From contig JBEMAQ010000018.1 of assembly GCA_040274725.1 (NCBI GenBank), positions 1-64,000 of the forward strand: a stretch of 64,000 bases of DNA, in the 5' to 3' direction. Position numbers and translations under genes: made by a program. The DNA comes from Solibacillus sp040274725. GTDB taxonomy: Bacteria > Bacillota > Bacilli > Bacillales_A > Planococcaceae. Of the stretch, positions 9,070 to 18,296 are shown piece by piece. Below the pieces are notes generated by a model, which saw nothing but the letters and a program-made list of their open reading frames with translations, was not told where the DNA came from and made no database searches. Positions within the stretch are counted from its first letter, which is position 1; every line of letters begins with the position of its first letter.

Positions 9070-10187
9070 AATTAGTGAACGGACATGAGGTCATTCAATT
9101 ATTTGAAACATGGTCACCGAAAAAATTTGCGTGCATGCAAAATGATCCAATCGGGCTTGCGGTTGGGACGCTAAATAAAGCGATTACAAAGGTGCTTGTG
9201 ACACTCGATGTCACGGATGAAGTAGTAGACGAGGCGATTACAGCAGGCTGTGAGCTGATTTTCGCGCATCATCCACCGATTTTTGCGAAGCTGTCTCACT
9301 TACGTACAGATAATCCGCAAGGTCAGTTATTTGAAAAGCTGATTAAGCATGATATCGCCGTATATGCAGCACATACGAATTTAGATGTCGCACCAGGCGG
9401 AGTCAATGATTTACTGGCGGATGCACTGAAATTACAGGAACGCAAAATTTTTGACGAGACGTATAGTGAACAATTAATGAAGTTAGCTGTCTTTGTTCCA
9501 GAACAGATGGCAGATACGGTGCGCGCGGCACTTGCTAAGGCGGGTGCAGGACAAATCGGGGACTATGATAGCTGTAGCTTTACAAGTAGCGGAGAGGGGC
9601 GTTTCCGCGCACTTGACGGCGCAACCCCATTCGTTGGCGAAGTAGGCGCGCTTCATACGGAGCCCGAACAAAAAATCGAAGTTGTGTTCCCGCAATCAAT
9701 CAAAAATAAAATATTAAAGGCGATGCTCAATGCGCACCCGTACGAGGAGCCGGCATATGACTTCTTTACATTAGATTTAGAGGCAAATGTACAAGGATTA
9801 GGGCGCATTGGCAAGCTAGCCGAACCGATGACATTACGCGCGTTTGCGGAGTTTGTGAAGGTGCAGCTTGATGTACCAGCAGTGCGTGTTGTTGGGGATG
9901 CGGAGCGTATCGTGCAAAAGATAGCGGTTGTTGGCGGTGCAGGTAATAGCTATGTACGTCAAGCGATTTTTGCAGGAGCAGACGTATTCGTCACAGGAGA
10001 TATTTCATTCCACGTGGCACTTGATGCGAAGCGTGACGGACTGAGTATAGTTGATCCGGGACATCATGTTGAGAAAGTGATGATAAAAGGTGTCGCTGAA
10101 AAAATGACGGCAATGTGTGCAACTAAAAAATTAGACGTCGAGTTTATCCAGTCGAAAATTAAGACAGAGCCGTTTCTGTTCATTTAA
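9066..10187 (+). CDS. Nif3-like dinuclear metal centre protein (YqfO)
   Basis: NIF3/DUF34 family, 373 aa, the long Bacillus type with a PII-like insert domain in the middle (about residues 130-235). Metal ligands appear as FAHHPPIF near the N-terminus, AAHTNLDVAPGGVND, and GDISFHVALDAKRDGLSIVDPGHHVEK near the C-terminus. The biochemical role is unsettled; members bind two divalent metals, and a GTP cyclohydrolase I type 2 annotation is common but poorly supported. GTG start coupled to trmK. Confidence 0.93.
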   Translation: MKLVNGHEVIQLFETWSPKKFACMQNDPIGLAVGTLNKAITKVLVTLDVTDEVVDEAITAGCELIFAHHPPIFAKLSHLRTDNPQGQLFEKLIKHDIAVYAAHTNLDVAPGGVNDLLADALKLQERKIFDETYSEQLMKLAVFVPEQMADTVRAALAKAGAGQIGDYDSCSFTSSGEGRFRALDGATPFVGEVGALHTEPEQKIEVVFPQSIKNKILKAMLNAHPYEEPAYDFFTLDLEANVQGLGRIGKLAEPMTLRAFAEFVKVQLDVPAVRVVGDAERIVQKIAVVGGAGNSYVRQAIFAGADVFVTGDISFHVALDAKRDGLSIVDPGHHVEKVMIKGVAEKMTAMCATKKLDVEFIQSKIKTEPFLFI

Positions 10188-10188
10188 A

Positions 10189-10226
10189 AAAAGACTTCAT
10201 CAGATTTCTTGTCTGATGAAGTCTTT
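10189..10226. terminator. Bidirectional terminator between yqfO and dctP
   Basis: Perfect stem AAAAGACTTCATCAGA/TCTGATGAAGTCTTTT with 7-nt loop. Flanking A and T runs let it serve both converging genes. Confidence 0.92.
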
Positions 10227-10233
10227 TGTCCTT

Positions 10234-11487
10234 TTATGCGTTTTGACCGAGCGCTTTTGCCTGCATTTCTGGGTCGAATTCTTTTTCTGATTTTGATACA
10301 ACGACACATGCGACACCGTTACCGATTAAGTTTGTTACCGCGCGTGCTTCAGACATGAAGCGGTCAACACCGATTAGTAGGGCAATCCCTTCCACTGGCA
10401 CCATTGGGAATGCCGCAAGTGTTGCCGCAAGTGTGATGAAGCCAGAGCCTGTAACCCCTGCAGCACCTTTTGATGTCACCATTAAGACAGCAAGAAGTGT
10501 AATAATTTCTAACCAAGTTAAATCTACGCCGTATGCTTGTGCAATGAATAATGCAGCCATTGATAAGTAAATCGACGTACCATCTAAGTTGAATGAGTAG
10601 CCTGTTGGGACAACTAAACCTACTACTTGTTTCCCGCAACCAAAGTTTTCTAATTTACGCATCATGGATGGCAGGGCCGATTCAGAAGAAGATGTACCGA
10701 TTACTAGGAAAATTTCTTCTTTAATGTACGCAATAAATTTAAAGATGCTGAAGCCGTAGAAGCGTGCAATTGTTCCTAATACGAAGACAACGAATAAGAA
10801 CATTGTTGTGTAAACGGCAGTCATTAGTAAACCAAGTGATACTAATGAGCCAAGACCGAAGTTCCCAATTGTGTACGCCATCGCACCGAATGCGCCGATT
10901 GGCGAAATTTTCATTACGATGCCAACAATTTTAAAGAAAATTTCTGAAACTTGTTCAAAGAACGTAATAACGGGCTTTGATTTCTCACCAAGCATTGCAG
11001 ATGCAACCCCGAACAGAATCGCAGAGAATAGAATTGGTAATAAATCACCGTTTGCTAACGAACCAACAAAGTTTTCAGGAATAATATTGTAAACAAATGC
11101 TGAAAGGCCTGCGTCTGCATTTTCAGCAGCTGCTGTTGTATATTTTGAAATATCTGTATTGCCAGCATTTGACGTATCAATTCCTGCGCCAGCATTAATA
11201 AATACTGCTACCGCAATCCCGATTGCTAAAGCAATTGTTGACACGATTTCAAAGTAAAGCAGTGCCTTACCGCCGATTTTGCCAAGTTTTTTCATGTCGC
11301 CCATGCTGCCGATTCCGATGACAACTGTTAAGAAGATAATTGGTCCGATTAGCATTTTGATTAATTTAATAAAAATGTCTGCTAAAATTTTTAAACTCGC
11401 GCCGAATTCAGGCCAAATTGCACCAACGGCAATCCCTAAAATAATGGCGATGACTACTTGAACCGTTAAGTTCTTTAACCATTTCAT
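10234..11487 (-). CDS. dctP: C4-dicarboxylate/proton symporter, DAACS family
   Basis: Sodium- or proton-coupled carboxylate transporter of the DctA/GltP family in the cytoplasmic membrane, 417 aa. Family motifs are GPIIFLTVVIGI near residue 50, the serine-rich re-entrant loop GTSSSESALPSM (about 270), NLDGTSIY, and the second loop SKGAAGVTGSGF. Substrate is inferred from context: the neighbours encode DctB and the DctS/DctR two-component system, the set that controls fumarate/succinate uptake by DctP in B. subtilis; glutamate or aspartate transport remains possible from sequence alone. A CcpA cre site lies in its promoter. Confidence 0.93.
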   Translation of the reverse strand: MKWLKNLTVQVVIAIILGIAVGAIWPEFGASLKILADIFIKLIKMLIGPIIFLTVVIGIGSMGDMKKLGKIGGKALLYFEIVSTIALAIGIAVAVFINAGAGIDTSNAGNTDISKYTTAAAENADAGLSAFVYNIIPENFVGSLANGDLLPILFSAILFGVASAMLGEKSKPVITFFEQVSEIFFKIVGIVMKISPIGAFGAMAYTIGNFGLGSLVSLGLLMTAVYTTMFLFVVFVLGTIARFYGFSIFKFIAYIKEEIFLVIGTSSSESALPSMMRKLENFGCGKQVVGLVVPTGYSFNLDGTSIYLSMAALFIAQAYGVDLTWLEIITLLAVLMVTSKGAAGVTGSGFITLAATLAAFPMVPVEGIALLIGVDRFMSEARAVTNLIGNGVACVVVSKSEKEFDPEMQAKALGQNA

Positions 11488-11518
11488 ACATATTTCCCCC
11501 TAACGTGAATTTTCTGAT

Positions 11519-11532
11519 TGTTACCGCTTTCA
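11519..11532 (-). promoter_or_regulatory. CcpA cre site in dctP promoter
   Basis: On the minus strand the 14-mer TGAAAGCGGTAACA matches the cre consensus TGWAANCGNTNWCA at every position. It sits ~32 nt upstream of the dctP ATG and just downstream of a possible -10 (TATGAT, 11540-11545), the place expected for repression. Carbon catabolite repression of dicarboxylate uptake is inferred. Confidence 0.8.
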
Positions 11533-11539
11533 TGGGTTT

Positions 11540-11545
11540 ATCATA
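11540..11545 (-). promoter_or_regulatory. Possible -10 element of dctP
   Basis: TATGAT on the minus strand, with no good -35 hexamer 17 nt upstream. A weak -35 is what one expects of a promoter that needs an activator such as DctR. Confidence 0.4.
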
Positions 11546-11711
11546 GCGTAAAATATTCTGGAAAAATAATTTTGGTGGTAAAGAACTTAACGTTCATTTT
11601 GTTCAATTTGAGGTGGAGTGATGATAAACCATTGATAGATGGGGATTTCCGTTGTTATAATACTGTTGTGGAAGTAATCGTTTTTGTACTAGTACACAGA
11701 TTCTTTCGTAT

Positions 11712-11746
11712 AAAAAAAGCTACTTTTTTTCAAAAGTAGCTTTTTG
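11712..11746 (-). terminator. Terminator after dctB
   Basis: Hairpin AAAAGCTACTTTT/AAAGTAGCTTTT with a T-run on the minus strand, directly after the dctB stop. Confidence 0.88.
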
Positions 11747-11747
11747 T

Positions 11748-12800
11748 TCATTTAGTATAATGTAGTTCTTGGCGTAGCTGTTGTAAGTAGTTGTTGTTAA
11801 TATGTGACGAATAGTAGTCATAAATGGGCTCTAGCTGCTGCTTCCAGCTGTCACGTTGCTCAGTTGAAAGCATTTGAATGTGAACACCGTCGATTTGCTG
11901 GAGCGCTTGCAGATTTTGTTCATTGATTGCAACAGCCTGCTCATGCTGCCAAATGCGTATTTCGTCCAGTGATTCAGAAATAATCGCCTGTTCTTCTGCT
12001 GAAAGACTGTCCCAGAAATTTTGATTCATAACAATCGCATACGATAAAATGCCGTGGTTAGATAAGGTGATATGTGGATGGAATTTGTAATAACCCTTTG
12101 AGTAAACGTTTGAAAGTGTATTTTCTTGGCCAGCAATATCATCTGTTGTCAGCTCATGATAAAGGTCGTTAAACGTTGTCACAACGGTCTTGCCGCCAAG
12201 TAGCGTAAATTGTTTTTCTAAAATTGTACTATTCATCGTTCGGAAAGTTAACTGTTTAAAATCATCTACGTCAACTAAAGCCTGATCTTTCGCTATCATT
12301 TGTTTAAAGCCGTTCGTCCAAAAGGTCATGCCTTTGACATTGATTAATTCGAGCTCGGCAAGCAGCGCTTCACCAAGTTCACCGTGTAAAATCGAAAATA
12401 GTTGCGTATTTGTTTCAATTAAAAACGGTAAATCAAGCACTTGCCAGTTCGGTAAATAAGACGTTACTTTTGAAATGGTTGGGGCAATCATTTGCACATC
12501 GCCACGTCGGAGTGCATCCATTTCATTGCCATCATGATACATAATACTATTCGGATAAATTTGCACGATTATTTTGCCATTACTTTTTTCTTCGACAAGT
12601 TGCGCGAATTTAGTTGCGGCAAGCCCTTTTGGTGTATTTTCCGCAACAACATGGCTGAAATGAATAATTTTTTGATCAGCTAAACCCGTTTGTTCGTCAT
12701 CATAAGGCAGCTCATTGGAATAAAAAAGCTCTTGTTTATAGCTGATTGTGACGACTAATAATAAAACGGTGACGAGCGCTGTTACAATATAGAAACGCAA
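11748..12800 (-). CDS. dctB: TRAP-type solute-binding protein DctB
   Basis: Periplasmic-binding-protein fold of the DctP/TRAP family (350 aa). An N-terminal hydrophobic segment (residues 3-20) gives membrane anchoring or export. HFSHVVAENTPKGLAATKFAQLVEE and VQIYPNSIMYHDGNEMDALRRGDVQM are the typical first lobe; NFWDSLSAEEQAIISE the C-terminal helix. There is no TRAP membrane subunit nearby. Instead it is divergent from a sensor kinase gene and beside dctP, so it probably acts as the extracellular dicarboxylate co-sensor, as proposed for B. subtilis DctB, rather than in transport. Confidence 0.9.
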   Translation of the reverse strand: MRFYIVTALVTVLLLVVTISYKQELFYSNELPYDDEQTGLADQKIIHFSHVVAENTPKGLAATKFAQLVEEKSNGKIIVQIYPNSIMYHDGNEMDALRRGDVQMIAPTISKVTSYLPNWQVLDLPFLIETNTQLFSILHGELGEALLAELELINVKGMTFWTNGFKQMIAKDQALVDVDDFKQLTFRTMNSTILEKQFTLLGGKTVVTTFNDLYHELTTDDIAGQENTLSNVYSKGYYKFHPHITLSNHGILSYAIVMNQNFWDSLSAEEQAIISESLDEIRIWQHEQAVAINEQNLQALQQIDGVHIQMLSTEQRDSWKQQLEPIYDYYSSHINNNYLQQLRQELHYTK

Positions 12801-12900
12801 AATAATCCCCTCATTTGTTGGAAATTTTAGTGGAAACGTGAATTTATAAAATGTTCACACTGTTTTTGTTATATTATATAGCAAAAAGAAGGAGTAGCAG

Positions 12901-14499
12901 ATGAAAATATATAAATTATCGATGAACGGTAAAATTGTGTTATTGACTTTTTTCATTATGGCATTCTCCTTTTTGGTGGCGGGTATTTTGCTGTTAAGTA
13001 ATTCGTTAGCAGACCAGGAGCGGGCGATTGAGCAGCAGGCAATGCTTGTTGCGCGTACGATTTCAGATTTACCGGAAATTCAGCGCGAGCTTGAAAATCC
13101 GTCCATCTTGCAGGCATCCAAAAATATAACGTCGGTTGTGCGTGATTTAACAGATATTAATAAAGCGGATTATATTGTCATCTTGAATCGGGAGCAAATC
13201 CGTCTGACACATCCATCTCGTGAGCAAGTCGGGAAAAAGAGTGCGTCAACAGATATTCAAGCAGCATTTAGTGAAAATTATTACACATCAAAGGCACGCG
13301 GAGAACAGGGGGTAATGATTCGAGCATTTGTTCCGATTATTAATGAGACGCGTGAGCAGGTTGGCGTTGTGATTGTCGGTTTTGCACAGCCAACCTTTTG
13401 GCTTGTGACAAAAGAATATACAACGGAAATCATCGTTGCGACCGTGCTATCGATTTTATTTAGTATATGGGGCGCGCATACGCTAGGTCGCCATATGAAA
13501 CGCCAAATGTTTGGGCTTGAACCACATGAAATTGCGAAAGTTTATGTCGAGCGTACCGAGACGTTTAATGCGATGCATGAGGGTATTATTGCGATTGATA
13601 AAGATCTGTATATTACAATTTTCAATAAAAAGGCAAGTCGTATTTTAGGTGTTGGCGGGGATCCTTCTAAATATATCGGGAAGAAAATATTCGATGTCTT
13701 GCCGGATACGCGTTTACCTGAGATTGTTGAGAGTGGGCGAGCGGTTTACAATCAAGAGATTTATGTCAATAAACATAGTATTTTAAGTAATCGCATTCCA
13801 ATCTATGTAGCAGGCAAAACAGTGGGGGCGGTGGCCGTTTTCAAAGATTTAACTGAATTTAAGCAGCTAGCAGAAGAACTAACTGGTGTCAAAGCATTCG
13901 TACAAGCACTGCGTATTCAGACACATGAATATAAAAATAAACTACATACCATTGCGGGACTGTTGCAGCTTGGACATCACGAGCAGGCACTTGACTATTT
14001 ATCGCAAGTGAAGGTACAGCACGATCAAGTGACGAAATTTTTAAATGAGCGCATTCAAAATGAAAACATTTCAGGGCTACTGCTAAGTAAAATTAGTCGT
14101 GGGAATGAGTTAGGCATACGCGTGTTGCTAGACGAGGAAAGCCAGTTAACACGCTTCCCGCCGCAGTTGGATTACCATGATTTTGTGCTTCTTTTTGGTA
14201 ATTTAATTGAAAATGCCTTTGATGCGTTGACGGGTGTGAATCAAGAGGATAAAGAGATCACGATTTCGATTGATGATAATGATGGGATTTTGGCGATATT
14301 AGTCGCGGATAATGGCATTGGGATACCAAAGGAGAATTTAACGAAAATTTTTGAAAATGGTTTTTCGACAAAAGCGAAGGAGAGCCGCGGAATTGGGCTT
14401 TATTTAATTCAAGAAATTGTCCAAAAAGGCAATGGGACAATCGACATCACGAGCGAGCCGAATAAAGGAACAACATTTATCGTAACGTTTGAATTATAG
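12901..14499 (+). CDS. dctS: Sensor histidine kinase DctS (CitA/DcuS type)
   Basis: Membrane sensor kinase of 532 aa. TM1 at about residues 10-32, an extracytoplasmic single-Cache domain (35-170, ending before TM2 near 175-195), a cytoplasmic PAS domain (about 215-325, AMHEGIIAIDKDLYITIFN), the SpoB-type dimerisation helix with phospho-His in RIQTHEYKNKLHTIAGLL, and an HATPase domain with N-box NLIENAFDAL, G1 DNGIGIP and G2 GIGLYLIQEI. Such kinases sense di- and tricarboxylates. Divergent from dctB; the 11-nt spacing to dctR indicates one operon. Confidence 0.94.
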   Translation: MKIYKLSMNGKIVLLTFFIMAFSFLVAGILLLSNSLADQERAIEQQAMLVARTISDLPEIQRELENPSILQASKNITSVVRDLTDINKADYIVILNREQIRLTHPSREQVGKKSASTDIQAAFSENYYTSKARGEQGVMIRAFVPIINETREQVGVVIVGFAQPTFWLVTKEYTTEIIVATVLSILFSIWGAHTLGRHMKRQMFGLEPHEIAKVYVERTETFNAMHEGIIAIDKDLYITIFNKKASRILGVGGDPSKYIGKKIFDVLPDTRLPEIVESGRAVYNQEIYVNKHSILSNRIPIYVAGKTVGAVAVFKDLTEFKQLAEELTGVKAFVQALRIQTHEYKNKLHTIAGLLQLGHHEQALDYLSQVKVQHDQVTKFLNERIQNENISGLLLSKISRGNELGIRVLLDEESQLTRFPPQLDYHDFVLLFGNLIENAFDALTGVNQEDKEITISIDDNDGILAILVADNGIGIPKENLTKIFENGFSTKAKESRGIGLYLIQEIVQKGNGTIDITSEPNKGTTFIVTFEL

Positions 14500-14509
14500 G
14501 AGGATTTGT

Positions 14510-15214
14510 GTGGCAGACATACGAGTATTATTAGTAGAAGACGATCCAATGGTACGTGAGGTAAATCGGCAGTTTATTGAGCGAGTTGCAGGTTTTCAAG
14601 TGATTGATATGGCAAATAACGGCGTGACAGGTATTGAAAAAGTAAAAGAGATGCGCCCAGATTTAATCATTATGGATATTTTTATGCCGGAGCAGGACGG
14701 CATCGAAACATTGCGTCAAATTCGTCAGCAGAAATTAAATGTAGATTGTATTTCGGTGACGGCAGCAAATGATGTGCAGACAATTCAAGAAATTCTTCAT
14801 TTAGGTGTCTTTGATTATATTATGAAGCCATTTACATTTGAGCGCATGGAGCATACGCTGAAAAAATATTTGACCTTTAAAGCAAATATGCAAATGAAAG
14901 AAGCGGTAACACAGGAAGAACTCGATGCGATGATCGGGCAAAAGCGTCAAGAAAAGAAAATGTTAGAAGAACAGTCGACTTTAGCGCAGGAGTTGCCGAA
15001 GGGGTTTAATAAGGCGACATTAGATAAAGTATTGCAATATTTAAAGCGTGAGCGAAAGTATGCATCCGCAGATGATGTGGCAGCAGGTATTGGTGTCGCA
15101 CGTGTCACGGCAAGGCGTTATTTAGATTATATGGAAAAAAATAAGCTGATTAAAGTGGATGTGCAGTATGGTAGTGTAGGGCGTCCAATCAATCAATATT
15201 ATTTAGAAGACTAA
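14510..15214 (+). CDS. dctR: Response regulator DctR (CitB/DcuR type)
   Basis: Receiver domain (residues 1-120) with acidic pocket EDD, phospho-Asp in LIIMDIFMPEQDG and conserved Lys in YIMKPFTF, followed by a C-terminal HTH (about 170-230, SADDVAAGIGVARVTARRYLDYM). 234 aa. The start is GTG 14510, 7 nt after AGGAGG (14498-14503); a longer frame from TTG 14489 would swallow that SD. Likely activates dctP in response to external dicarboxylates, by analogy with B. subtilis DctR. Confidence 0.94.
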   Translation: MADIRVLLVEDDPMVREVNRQFIERVAGFQVIDMANNGVTGIEKVKEMRPDLIIMDIFMPEQDGIETLRQIRQQKLNVDCISVTAANDVQTIQEILHLGVFDYIMKPFTFERMEHTLKKYLTFKANMQMKEAVTQEELDAMIGQKRQEKKMLEEQSTLAQELPKGFNKATLDKVLQYLKRERKYASADDVAAGIGVARVTARRYLDYMEKNKLIKVDVQYGSVGRPINQYYLED

Positions 15215-15216
15215 AA

Positions 15217-15250
15217 AACAGCGCAGGGGGACTAGACCACTGCGCTGTTT
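15217..15250. terminator. Bidirectional terminator between dctR and ispH
   Basis: Stem AAACAGCGCAG/CTGCGCTGTTT with A- and T-rich flanks, between the stops of converging genes. Confidence 0.9.
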
Positions 15251-15253
15251 CAT

Positions 15254-16222
15254 TTAGTAAGGCATAATTTTATCAACAGGTTTTGGTGTTTTAATTTTTG
15301 GTAAAATTTTCTCTAGTGTTACCGTGCGCTCGATTAGATGTGTTGATGGGTCGTTTTCCTCGTATTTTTCAAGGAAAGAAATCACTTCTTTGACGATTGG
15401 TGTCGGTGTAGAAGCACCTGCTGTTACAGCAATTGTTTCAACACCTTGTAACCATTCAAGCTTCAACTCTGAAATATCACCGATACGGTATGACGGAGTA
15501 CCCGCAATTTCTACAGACACTTGCGTTAAACGGTTTGAGTTGTTTGATTTTGGGTCGCCAACTACAATCAACAGATCTGCATTTCCAGCTTGGTCTGCTA
15601 CGGCTTCTTGGCGTACTTGTGTGGCAAGGCAAATTTCTTTATGCACTTCGACTTGTGGGTATTTTTCTTTAATGCTGTCCATTAAGAAGGCAACATCCCA
15701 CTGACTCATTGTCGTTTGGTTTGTTACAAGTACTTTATCACTGCCAAATTTTAAATTGTCTATATCATGCATGGACTGGACAAGGTGCACATGGTCTGGT
15801 GCAACACCAATGGCACCCTCTGGCTCAGGATGACCCTTTTTCCCAATGTAAATCACTTCATAACCTTCCGCTGTTTTTTCGCGGATTAAATCATGTGTGA
15901 CTGTTACGTCAGGACATGTCGCATCAATTGAAACAAGCCCTTTACGTCTGGCGATTTCACGAATTTCAGGTGAAACACCATGAGCAGTATAAATAACTGT
16001 CCCTGTTTCTACTTGTTCAATAATTTCTTTTCGGTTTTCACCGTCTAATGTGATGATACCATCTTGCTCAAAAGCGTCTGTCACGTGTTTATTATGAACA
16101 ATCATCCCAAGTATGTAGATTGGGCGAGGTAATGATTTGTCAAGTGCTGCATTACGCGCAATAACCATTGCATCGACAACGCCATAGCAATAACCGCGCG
16201 GATTAATTTTAAGTACTTTCAC
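15254..16222 (-). CDS. ispH: 4-hydroxy-3-methylbut-2-enyl diphosphate reductase
   Basis: Last enzyme of the MEP isoprenoid pathway, a [4Fe-4S] reductase making IPP and DMAPP. Three cluster cysteines are visible: C12 (NPRGYCYGV), one in SIDATCPDVT and one in EICLATQVRQ. Other family motifs are IVHNKHV, VIYTAHGVSPE and VTAGASTPTPIVKEV. 322 aa, GTG start after AAAGGAG. Its partner IspG is encoded at 39937-41052. This is the yqfP position of the B. subtilis order. Confidence 0.97.
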   Translation of the reverse strand: MKVLKINPRGYCYGVVDAMVIARNAALDKSLPRPIYILGMIVHNKHVTDAFEQDGIITLDGENRKEIIEQVETGTVIYTAHGVSPEIREIARRKGLVSIDATCPDVTVTHDLIREKTAEGYEVIYIGKKGHPEPEGAIGVAPDHVHLVQSMHDIDNLKFGSDKVLVTNQTTMSQWDVAFLMDSIKEKYPQVEVHKEICLATQVRQEAVADQAGNADLLIVVGDPKSNNSNRLTQVSVEIAGTPSYRIGDISELKLEWLQGVETIAVTAGASTPTPIVKEVISFLEKYEENDPSTHLIERTVTLEKILPKIKTPKPVDKIMPY

Positions 16223-16293
16223 GTTTGTTGCTCCTTTCCTATACGTACTGCTATTATAACGAACGTTACGACTTTATACAAAGTTTCATCTTC

Positions 16294-16800
16294 TTAAAAA
16301 TCATAAGGCGGCTGATAAATTTTCGGGACGGATGGGCGTGTTGTGAGTGCAGGCGCAGATGACGGGGGAGATGATTTACGCTTTTTACGAGGCGGCGTGA
16401 CGCTAGAAGATTCACTCGGGTCTCCCTTAAAGCCGCGGTACATTCGCCAAAGTGCGGGAAGATTTTTTAGCATCGGTGCGGCTTGCTGGAAATACGGCGT
16501 GAATTGCTGCGCTTGATTAAATAGCGACTGCGCATTTGCCAAAAAGCCTGTTAATTGTGGCTGCGAGGCTACAGCAGGAATAGCTCCAGTAGGAATGGCC
16601 CCGGTAGGAATAGCCCCGGTAGGAATAGCTCCAGTAGGAATAGCTGTTGGATCAATGGGAACATTAGGTATGTTAGGCATAGTAGGTACAGGTGACGTGG
16701 CAACTGGAACAGGAGGGCGCATAAAAAAAGGTGACATCCGCTGAGCAGGCATATAATTCATGGGCGTATAATTCGGTGGATAAAAATACGGTGGGCGCAT
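16294..16800 (-). CDS. yqfQ: YqfQ/VrrA-family proline-rich protein
   Basis: 168 aa, of unknown function. The N-terminus is rich in Pro, Tyr and Met (MRPPYFYPPNYTPMNYMP), the centre has a tandem IPTGA repeat, and the part around FLANAQSLFNQAQQFTPYFQQAAPMLKNLPALWRMYRGF is the conserved helical core of the family. The C-terminus is basic with Pro/Ser. ATG 16800 is chosen because AAAGGAG lies 7 nt upstream; a start at 16824 would overrun it. Position between ispH and cshB is the same as B. subtilis yqfQ. Possibly a spore or surface protein, but nothing here shows this. Confidence 0.85.
   Translation of the reverse strand: MRPPYFYPPNYTPMNYMPAQRMSPFFMRPPVPVATSPVPTMPNIPNVPIDPTAIPTGAIPTGAIPTGAIPTGAIPAVASQPQLTGFLANAQSLFNQAQQFTPYFQQAAPMLKNLPALWRMYRGFKGDPSESSSVTPPRKKRKSSPPSSAPALTTRPSVPKIYQPPYDF
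16577..16636 (-). repeat. 15-bp tandem repeat coding for IPTGA
   Basis: Four head-to-tail 15-bp units starting at 16577, 16592, 16607 and 16622 (plus-strand unit GGAATAGCTCCAGTA with a few substitutions) and a partial fifth unit. In-frame within yqfQ, so copy-number change would not shift the frame. Confidence 0.93.
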
Positions 16801-16922
16801 ACTTTTTCTCCTTTCGAAAAACAATTATTTGACGCGGAACTCGTTTAAAGTTATGATATGCAGATGGTCACTTAAATGTACGATTCGTGGTACAATGGAC
16901 AAGATGCTAGGAGGTACAAGAA

Positions 16923-18233
16923 ATGTCGAAATATACTGATTATAATTTTAAGCCATTTTTGCAGGACGCCATTGCAAAATTGGGCTTTACTGAACCGACA
17001 CCTATTCAAAAAGAAATCATTCCGCTTGTATTAAAGGGAAAGAGTGCAATCGGTCAAGCACATACAGGTACAGGGAAAACACATAGTTTCCTATTGCCAA
17101 TCGTGCAACGTATTAATGAAGAAAAGCAAGAGGTACAGGCGGTAATCACATCGCCAACACGCGAGCTTGCACAGCAAATCTTTGATGCGTTAAACCAATT
17201 AACAGAAGGTACAGAAATTACCTCAAAATTATTTATTGGTGGTACAGATAAACAACGTTCAATCGCGCGCTTAAAAACACAGCCGCAAATTGTTGTCGGT
17301 ACACCAGGACGCATTAGAGATTTAGTTAAAGAAAACGCGCTACTTGTGCACACAGCACCAATTTTAGTAGTAGACGAAGCAGATTTAGCGTTTGACATGG
17401 GCTTTATCGAGGAGATCGACGGTTTTGCGAGCCACATGCCTGAAAAGCTAGAAATGTTCGTGTTCTCAGCGACGATTCCAGAAAAATTACAGCCATTCTT
17501 AAAGAAATACATGGACGCACCAGCGCATATTCACATGAATGACAAGCGCCCAACTGCAGAAGGTATTAATTTTGTATTAGTGCCAGTGCGTTCAAAATCA
17601 CGTAACCAACGCTTACTAGAAGTGATGAAAGCAATCAATCCATTCCTTTCAGTCATCTTCTGTAACACGCGTAAAAACGCGGAAGCTGTTGCCAACTTCT
17701 TAACGGAAAACGGCATGCGTGTTGGACAAATTCACGGGGACTTATCGCCGCGTGACCGCAAAAAAACGATGAAGCAAGTACGCGATCTTGAATTCCAATA
17801 CATCGTGGCAACAGACCTTGCTGCTCGTGGTATTGATATTCAAGGGATTTCACACGTAATTAACTACGAAATCCCAGAAGATTTAGAGTTCTTCATTCAC
17901 CGTGTCGGCCGTACAGCGCGCGCTGGTACGAAAGGTACTGCGATCACATTATTCCAGCCGGAAGATGAGGATGCAATTGCACGTATCGAAAAAATGGGCA
18001 TTCCATTTGAACAAAAAGACGTGAAAAATGGTGAGTGGACGGATTTAAAAGGCCGTAACCAACGTGCAAGCCGTAAAGGGGAGCGCCAAGAGAACGAAAT
18101 CGATGCAAAAGCAAAAGCATTGGTACGTAAGCCTAAAAAAGTAAAACCGGGCTACAAGCGTAACATGAAGTGGGAAATGGAAAAAGTGAAAAAACGCGAG
18201 CGTCGTATTAAAGCGCGCCGTAACAATAACTAA
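16923..18233 (+). CDS. cshB: DEAD-box RNA helicase CshB
   Basis: ATP-dependent RNA helicase, 436 aa. Q motif (GFTEPTPIQKEIIP), motif I AHTGTGKTHSF, Ia PTRELAQQI, II VDEADLAF (DEAD), III SAT, IV VIFCNTR, V ATDLAARGIDIQG and VI HRVGRTARAG are all present; a basic C-terminal tail (KRNMKWEMEKVKKRERRIKARR) follows. Position between yqfQ and nfo identifies it as the CshB (YqfR) orthologue, a cold-shock and ribosome/mRNA helicase. SD AGGAGGTAC. Confidence 0.96.
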   Translation: MSKYTDYNFKPFLQDAIAKLGFTEPTPIQKEIIPLVLKGKSAIGQAHTGTGKTHSFLLPIVQRINEEKQEVQAVITSPTRELAQQIFDALNQLTEGTEITSKLFIGGTDKQRSIARLKTQPQIVVGTPGRIRDLVKENALLVHTAPILVVDEADLAFDMGFIEEIDGFASHMPEKLEMFVFSATIPEKLQPFLKKYMDAPAHIHMNDKRPTAEGINFVLVPVRSKSRNQRLLEVMKAINPFLSVIFCNTRKNAEAVANFLTENGMRVGQIHGDLSPRDRKKTMKQVRDLEFQYIVATDLAARGIDIQGISHVINYEIPEDLEFFIHRVGRTARAGTKGTAITLFQPEDEDAIARIEKMGIPFEQKDVKNGEWTDLKGRNQRASRKGERQENEIDAKAKALVRKPKKVKPGYKRNMKWEMEKVKKRERRIKARRNNN

Positions 18234-18241
18234 TTCAGATG

Positions 18242-18275
18242 GAGAGAAGCCGACTAGTCGGCTTTTCTCTTTTTT
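18242..18275 (+). terminator. Terminator after cshB
   Basis: Stem GAGAGAAGCCGAC/GTCGGCTTTTCTC then T-run. Only 21 nt before the nfo start, so nfo may be read by readthrough. Confidence 0.88.
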
Positions 18276-18296
18276 CAACGAAAAGGAGCAGATACT

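Noticed and set aside
10245..10262. Another GAGCGCTTTT copy like the shared 13-mer
   Set aside because: It lies inside the dctP coding end and lacks the TCTYA part, so it is a chance partial match.
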